A stretch of 64,000 bases of DNA from Fistularia commersonii (Eukaryota; Chordata; Actinopteri; Syngnathiformes; Fistulariidae), in assembly GCA_037954325.1 (NCBI GenBank), contig JBBMNZ010000014.1, positions 16,941,956 through 17,005,955 on the forward strand, given 5' to 3'. The position numbers and the translations under genes are program-made. This document shows positions 58,824-64,000 of the stretch, piece by piece (within the stretch, counting starts at the first letter, position 1; every line of letters begins with the position of its first letter). The notes beneath the pieces are model-generated. The model saw only the letters and a program-made list of their open reading frames with translations, was not told the origin of the DNA and searched no databases.

Positions 58824-60158
58824 CTACGCCATAAATCCTCTCTTTGGTCTTCCTCGAGACCTCTTGCCTGGCAGCTCCAATTCCAGCATCCGTCTACCAA
58901 TATATTCACTATCCCTCCTCTTTGCGTGACCGAACCATCTCAGTCTGGCTTTTCTGACCTTTTCTCCAAAACATCGCACATGTGCCGTCCCTCTGATAGA
59001 CTCATTCCTGATCCTATCCATCCTGGTCACTCCCAAAGAGAACCTCAACATCTTCATCTCTGCCACCTCTAGTTCTGCCTGCTGTCTTTTGGTCATTGTA
59101 ACAGTTTGTAGTCCATACATCATCGCTGGTCTCACCACTGTCTTGTACACCTTTCCTTTTATTCTGGCTGAAAGTCTTCTATCACATAGTACCCCTGACA
59201 CTTTTCTCCACCCATTCCAATCTGCTTGGACCCATCTCTTCACCTCTTTTCCACACTCTCCATTGCTCTGGACTGTTGATCCTAAGTACCTGAAATCCTC
59301 CAGCTTCTTGATCTCCACTCCCTGTAGCCTCACCGTTCCACCTGAGTTCCTTTCATTCACACACATATATTCTGTCTTACTGCGACTTACTTTCATTCCT
59401 CTCCCTTCCAGAGCATACCTCCACCTCTCTAGATTTTCCTGTACCTGTTGTCTGCTCTCACTACAGATCACAATGTCATCCGCAAACATCATGGTCCATT
59501 GGGATTCCTGTCTAACCTCATCTGTCAGCCTATCCATCTCCATCGCGAACAAGAAGGGGCTCAGAGCTGATCCCTGATGGAGTCCCACCTCTACCTTGAA
59601 CTTCTCTGTTACCCCTACAGCACACCGTATCAGTGTCTCACAGCTAGCATACATGTCCTGCACCAGTCTAACATACTTCTCTGCCACTCCAGACTTCCTC
59701 ATGATATACCAGAGCTCCTCTCTTGGCACCCTGTCAAATGCTTTTTCTAGGTCTACAAAAACACAATGCAGCTCCCTCTGGCCTTCTCTGTACTTCTCTA
59801 TTAGCATTCTCAACACAAATACTGCATCTGTAGTACTCTTCCTAGGCATAAAGCCATACTGCTGTTCACAGATGCTGACTTCTGCTCTCAGTCTAGTTTC
59901 TACTACTCTTTCCCATAACTTCATTGTATGGCTCATCAACTTTATTCCTCTATAGTTGCCACAATTCTGCACATCCCCTTTATTCTTAAAAATAGGCACC
60001 ATCACACTTTGTCTCCATTCTTCAGGCATCTTCTCACTCTCTAAGATCCTGTTGAATAATCTAGTCAGAAAATCTACCGCTGCCTCTCCTAGACTCTTCC
60101 ACATCTCCACAGGTATATCATCAGGACCAACCGCTTTTCCACTCTTCATCCTCTTCAA
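58824..60158 (-). CDS. RTE reverse transcriptase frame, 444 residues
   Basis: This is an uninterrupted frame for the RT domain and C-terminus of the RTE protein, which copies element RNA at a nicked target. Motifs in order: GKAVGPDDIPVEMW (residues 7-20), PIFKNKGD (55-62), NYRGIKLMSH (68-77), FVDLEKAFDRVPRE (134-147, first catalytic Asp 136), GLHQGSALSPFLF (192-204), MMFADDIVICSES (223-235, catalytic FADD 225-228), KVSRSKTEY (256-264), YLGSTVQS (291-298), LRWFGHAKRR (406-415) and RGRPKRGF (435-442). The first Met is internal; in an intact element this joins the linker frame, and here a shift near 60185 separates them. The true C-terminus (CGDP-stop) is lost through a one-base deletion near 58827. 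It is unlikely to be translated on its own. Confidence 0.75.
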   Translation of the reverse strand: MKRMKSGKAVGPDDIPVEMWKSLGEAAVDFLTRLFNRILESEKMPEEWRQSVMVPIFKNKGDVQNCGNYRGIKLMSHTMKLWERVVETRLRAEVSICEQQYGFMPRKSTTDAVFVLRMLIEKYREGQRELHCVFVDLEKAFDRVPREELWYIMRKSGVAEKYVRLVQDMYASCETLIRCAVGVTEKFKVEVGLHQGSALSPFLFAMEMDRLTDEVRQESQWTMMFADDIVICSESRQQVQENLERWRYALEGRGMKVSRSKTEYMCVNERNSGGTVRLQGVEIKKLEDFRYLGSTVQSNGECGKEVKRWVQADWNGWRKVSGVLCDRRLSARIKGKVYKTVVRPAMMYGLQTVTMTKRQQAELEVAEMKMLRFSLGVTRMDRIRNESIRGTAHVRCFGEKVRKARLRWFGHAKRRDSEYIGRRMLELELPGKRSRGRPKRGFMA

Positions 60159-60166
60159 TGCCTTCC

Positions 60167-60841
60167 TTACTTCACTTTCATCATCTCTTCAAAGTACTCT
60201 TTCCATCTTCCCATCACTCTTCTAGCATCTGTCAATACATTTCCCACTCTGTCCTTAATCACCCGCACGTGTTGTACATCCTTTCCATCTTTATCTCTCT
60301 GTTTCGCCAACCTGTATAGATCATTCTCACCCTCCTTACTATCCAACCGAGCAAACAAGTCATCATAAGCCCTTTGTTTTGCCTTTGCCACCTCTATCTT
60401 TACCTTTCGCCGCATCTCCCTGAACTCCTGTCTGTTCTCTTCAGTCCTCTCAGTATCCCACTTCTTCTTCGCTAACCGCTTTCTCTGTATACACCTCTGT
60501 ACTTCCTCATTCCACCACCAAGTCTCCTTATCTACTTTCCTTCCAGATGATACACCAAGTACTCTTCTACCTGTCTCCCTGATAACACTAGCTGTTGTTG
60601 TCCAATCATCTGGAAGCTCACCCCGACCACCCAGACCCTTTCTCAACTCCTCCCTGAAAACCATGCAACACTCCTCCCTTTTCAGCTTCCACCACTTTGT
60701 CCTCTGCTCTGCCTTTGTCCTCTTCATCTGCCTTGTCACCAGAGTCATCCTACAAACCACCATCCTATGCTCTCTGGCTATACTCTCACCTGCAACTACT
60801 TTGCAGTCTCTGATCTCTTTCAGGTTACTTCGTCTATACAA
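60167..60841 (-). pseudogene. RTE linker frame, 224 residues
   Basis: It begins YRRSNLKEIRDCK, the end of the endonuclease domain. It continues with the basic linker (MTLVTRQMKRTKAEQRTKWW, WWWNEEVQRCIQRKRLAKKK, YDDLFARLDSKEGENDLYRL) to FEEMMKVK and a stop created by the shift near 60185. It corresponds to residues about 274-455 of copy A plus its continuation. Confidence 0.8.
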
Positions 60842-61200
60842 GATGTAGTCTACCTGTGTGCTCCTACCTCCGCTCTTATAAGTTACCCTATGTTCCTGTT
60901 TTTTTCTGGAAAAAAGTGCTCACTACAGCCATTACCATCCTTTTTTGCAAAATCTACCACCATCTGTCCCTCTGCATTCCTATCCTGGATACCAAATCTG
61001 CCCATCACTTCTTCATCCCCTCTATTGCATTCACCAACATGTCCATCGAAGTCTGCACCAATTACCACTCTCTCATTTCTGAGGATATTCTGCATCACTT
61101 AGTCCAACTCATTCCAGAACTTCTCTTTCTCTTCAGATTCACATCACACCTGCGGGGCATAGCCACTAACAACATTGAGCATCACACCTTCAATTTCCAA

Positions 61201-61551
61201 TTACAGACTCATAGGTCTATCTGACATTCTTTTCACCTCTAGGACGTTCCTTACGAACTCCTCCTTCAAGATAACTCCTACTCCATTACTCTTCTTGTCA
61301 GTACCATAATAGTACAACTTATAGCCTGCTCCTGAGCTTCTAGCCTTACTACCTTTCCACCTGGTCTCCTGGACACACAGTATATCCACCTTCCTTCTCT
61401 GCATCATGTCCACCAACTCCCTTCCTTTTCCTGTCATAGTCTCAATATTCAAAGTCCCTACTCTCAGTCCCAGACTCTTTCCTTTCCTCCTCTCTCTCTG
61501 CTTCCGATCACGCACTCGTCCTCTTCTTCTTGTTCTTGTTCTTTGACCCAC
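61201..61551 (-). pseudogene. RTE endonuclease N-terminus, stopped
   Basis: It contains LRVGTLNIETMTGKGRELVD, CVQETRWKG and GVGVILKEEFVRNVLEVKRM. It ends at a TAA (61203-61201) where copy A has AAA for Lys. The next part of the domain, 61098-60883 (VVIGADFDGHVGE), is in another register after single-base gains, and its Asn is Asp here. The frame upstream of 61551 is closed by TGA. Confidence 0.8.
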
Positions 61552-61920
61552 AGTAGCCCAATTTCAATTAGTACCCTGTATGTCATCAGTACCAATGGCG
61601 GTTGTCGTTAACCCGGTCCGTGACCGATCCGGTATGGTATAGTTTTGGTTGACTTGCATGTTTGGTTTTGGCAAAAGTTTTACGCCGGATACCCTTCCTG
61701 ACGCAACCCTCTGCATTTATCCGGGCTTGGGACCGGCACAGGGAGACACTGCTCCGTGCCTCCCCAAGGCAGGCTTGGAGAGACATAGGCCAGTGCCGCC
61801 CTGTGGCTGCATTAGTCGAGAGCCTCATGCAATTAATGTATTTTTTTCTGAAAAGAAGGAAAGAGACTGTGGGGGTTAAAAGTTAATTTAAATGCTAGAT
61901 TGGTATAAATGCAGAATATG

Positions 61921-61969
<49 letters not shown>

Positions 61970-62004
61970 GTGCGTGTGTGTGTGTGTCTGTGTGTCTGTG
62001 TGTC

Positions 62005-62058
<54 letters not shown>
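61921..62058 (+). repeat. (GT)n microsatellite
   Basis: About 65 GT units with GCGT and GTCT interruptions in the middle. Confidence 0.95.
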
Positions 62059-62061
<3 letters not shown>

Positions 62062-63689
62062 CTCCATACATACTGGGGGCTGTAGTTGTGTAGTTGGTGG
62101 GGCTGTGGAACTGTTTCCTCTCAAAAGTGACAGACATTTTTTTTTTTTTTTCTATTCTTCCCATTTGATCGCTGGTTAGAAAAGTTAAGCAATTTAGCCA
62201 CTTAATTCAACAGCCTGCTTAGAAACAGCCTGTACAAAGTAGATGCAGATCAGTGTGTTCAAGTTTCATCTTCTTCACACAAAGCGTCCATCAGCATAAG
62301 CACGACTCGCATTTTCACAAACTTCTTACCGAGTCTCAACACAGACTTCAACAGAAATGGTAAACAAACCCTTCCTCATCCCACACCTTCATTTCCTGTT
62401 GAACTTTGTTCTACCTGGCTTGGCTGTGAGCCTGAGCGGAGGCCCTTGTGTCACCATTTAACTTAAAGCCATATGCTACAAAGACTTAAAGGGCCTCTGT
62501 TCATCCTAAAGTTGTCCTGGTGTCAGCGGGCAATGCTTCTTCCACCCCACTACCCCTACCCCAACCGTTGACAAAGAAATGAGTGGTGTAAAAACTCCAC
62601 ACCTGGGATACTGAATTGCACCCAGACTCCCTTTGAAAAATAAAGATAACTTCTCTGGCTCTAAACCAAACATATTCAGCGCCACTGGGGTTGCACAAGA
62701 GAAAAAAAAGAGGACAGGAGGTGAGATCTGCTCATTCTTTGAGGAGCTGCACTGGTGTGTATAATTTCACATGAATTCAGCCTAATTACTACTCATTTAA
62801 ACTGATCACCGACTGATTGTGCGACTCAAAGTATTTTCCCGCTGTGCAAAGAGCTAGACATATAATGTATCAAAGCCAGAACAGATGGTATGAGGAAGTG
62901 TCCTCGGTGTCTCACTTGACTCCCCCCACACATTTATTGACCTTGAGTTATTCAATAGTAGCAACATGAAACGGTGCAAGACCTTCTGGTTGAAAACAAA
63001 CCAAATTGCAGTCTTTGAAAGCGCCCCCCCTGCAAGCCCCCACAGGGCACCAGAGGGCCCATGTGCAGCCGTCGGGTTCCCGCCCTCCACTGGCATATAC
63101 AGCTACAATTTCCAAATTCCAACCAGAGGCTTTTTAAGAGTGCGACAGACCCAGCAGGCAAGATGAAAGTAGTGATTTTTTTTCCTCCCTCCATAATTCT
63201 AGCTTTTTCGGTCCACTATATGTCATTACAGGGAGCTGCATCTAGTTATTTGTGTCCTGTGGCTGGATGCACAAGCACAGAAGGAACTCATTTGTGTGGG
63301 AAGCATATCAGGACAAAAGGGAGCAACTGATTTGAGATCAGGAGGCCTGCAGGCATCTGGAGGGAATGTAAGCTGCTCTGTTTGACTGAGAGGTGTGGTC
63401 ACTGCTGTGTAGCTGGCAGTCAACGTTACGCTGAAATTCTGAAAAAACATTCTGGGTTAAAACACTGGTTAAGATTTTAGCTGAAAAACCTTTCAGCCAA
63501 GGATAAGACTCTGTAATGTTTTTTTTTTTCTCCAGTTGCCATCTGTTCTTTGTAATTGCCTTTTCAATTTTTTTTTTCTCTATCTCCCCAAGTTGCTGTA
63601 CAAACAGCAACGTTATTTCGAAAAATATAAAAGTTTACGGTCTTTGATAGGAAGTTTACCTGCTTTAACAAACTTTGTTGAATTGTAAA
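62059..63689. other. Unique DNA
   Basis: T runs lie at 62139-62151 and 63519-63529. 63020-63310 is GC-richer without recognisable coding. No gene is supported. Confidence 0.4.
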
Positions 63690-64000
63690 CCATCTTTTAT
63701 CCATCAATCTCATCCATCCTGCCACATGGTCCAGCTCTTTTGAGGGGATCCCAAGGCGTTCTCAGGCCAAGCCAGAGACATAGTCTCTCCAGTGTGTCCT
63801 GGGTCTTCCTCATGGCCTCCCCCCAGATGGACAGGCCCGGATGCCTCCCCCAGGAGGTGCAGCAGGCACTCCACCAATTTCCCGGTTGTGCACCATGGTC
63901 TCAGATTTGGAGGTGCTGATCCTCATCCCGTCCGCTTCACATTTGGCTGGTAACCGCTCCAGTGAGAGCTGGAGATCATGGCCTAATGAAGCCAACAGAA
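63690..64000 (-). mobile_element. GATG-tailed LINE, 3' part with internal deletion, cut by window edge
   Basis: On the minus strand from the right edge: LASLGHDLQLSLERLPAKCE, ADGMRISTSKSETMVHNREI (just after the FADD motif), then a jump to the C-terminus (ETMSLAWPENALGSPQKSW-like, DHVAG) and an (ATGG)-like tail to 63690. The C-terminal half of RT between them is deleted. The element continues beyond 64000. Confidence 0.7.

Larger units (their letters stand above)
58674..61816 (-). mobile_element. Full-length RTE LINE (copy B), 3143 bp
   Basis: It runs from the 5' terminus at 61816 to the (GAA)n tail. An imperfect target duplication flanks it: CGAGTGCTTCATG at 58661-58673 and CGAGAGCCTCATG at 61817-61829. 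The length is right for a complete RTE. Reading-frame damage: AAT-TGA upstream at about 61566, AAA to TAA at 61201-61203, single-base gains near 60945 and 60900, a shift near 60185 and a one-base loss near 58827. The RT half is uninterrupted. Confidence 0.92.

Noticed and set aside
59089..59955. Plus-strand open frames of 119-162 codons
   Set aside because: They are the antisense of the RTE reverse transcriptase, which explains the region on the minus strand with known motifs.

Overview
The window reads as teleost (probably percomorph-type) nuclear DNA. No host gene, rRNA or free-standing tRNA gene is recognisable. It is AT-rich, full of (CA)n, (GATA)n, (ATT)n and pentanucleotide arrays, and crowded with fish transposons: RTE-type LINEs, a second APE-type LINE with a (GATG)n tail, an L2 fragment, tRNA-headed SINEs, two solo LTRs, Tc1/mariner derivatives and several hAT elements. 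It most likely lies in an intron or intergenic region. The only coding capacity I can support is transposon-derived, apart from one weak candidate exon near 38.7 kb.

Layout. 1-1524 is the 5' half of an RTE LINE on the minus strand, open from an ATG at 1367 to the window edge and so apparently intact. 3.5-8.4 kb holds SINE and RTE scraps in unique DNA. 8498-9272 is a solo LTR (target duplication ATATC) swollen by a GGGCA/GGGAA minisatellite. 9690-11387 is a 5'-truncated RTE with a Tc1-type MITE inside it. 13-28 kb carries microsatellites, further RTE pieces (best 24877-26229), SINEs and a 265-bp solo LTR (20864-21128). 30.2-30.6 kb holds a near-identical MITE that still carries 58 bp of the RTE flank found at 10.8 kb. 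31.97-34.43 kb is a three-level nest of hAT elements, and its left part recurs inverted at 39.19-40.11 kb. 36.8-38.1 kb is the GATG-tailed LINE. 40254-40599 is a small hAT MITE. 42.5-47.3 kb is mostly unique. 47.9-48.7 kb is a truncated hAT with a TTF-type finger, followed by an unexplained CpG-rich block at 49.0-49.3 kb. 51.9-53.8 kb is a GATG-tailed LINE with a 5' inversion and an L2 inserted in it. 58674-61816 is a full-length RTE copy (3143 bp) with degenerate target duplications and an intact reverse-transcriptase reading frame. The window ends in another GATG-tailed LINE fragment.

How they relate. About a dozen RTE pieces of one family make up roughly 9 kb. The two longest complement each other: the left copy has an undamaged endonuclease half, and the right copy has an undamaged RT half behind a broken 5' half. 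The SINEs end in a GGATAAG-type tail like that of the GATG-tailed LINE, which suggests that LINE mobilises them. Identities and clade names come from reading alone; no alignments or database searches were run.
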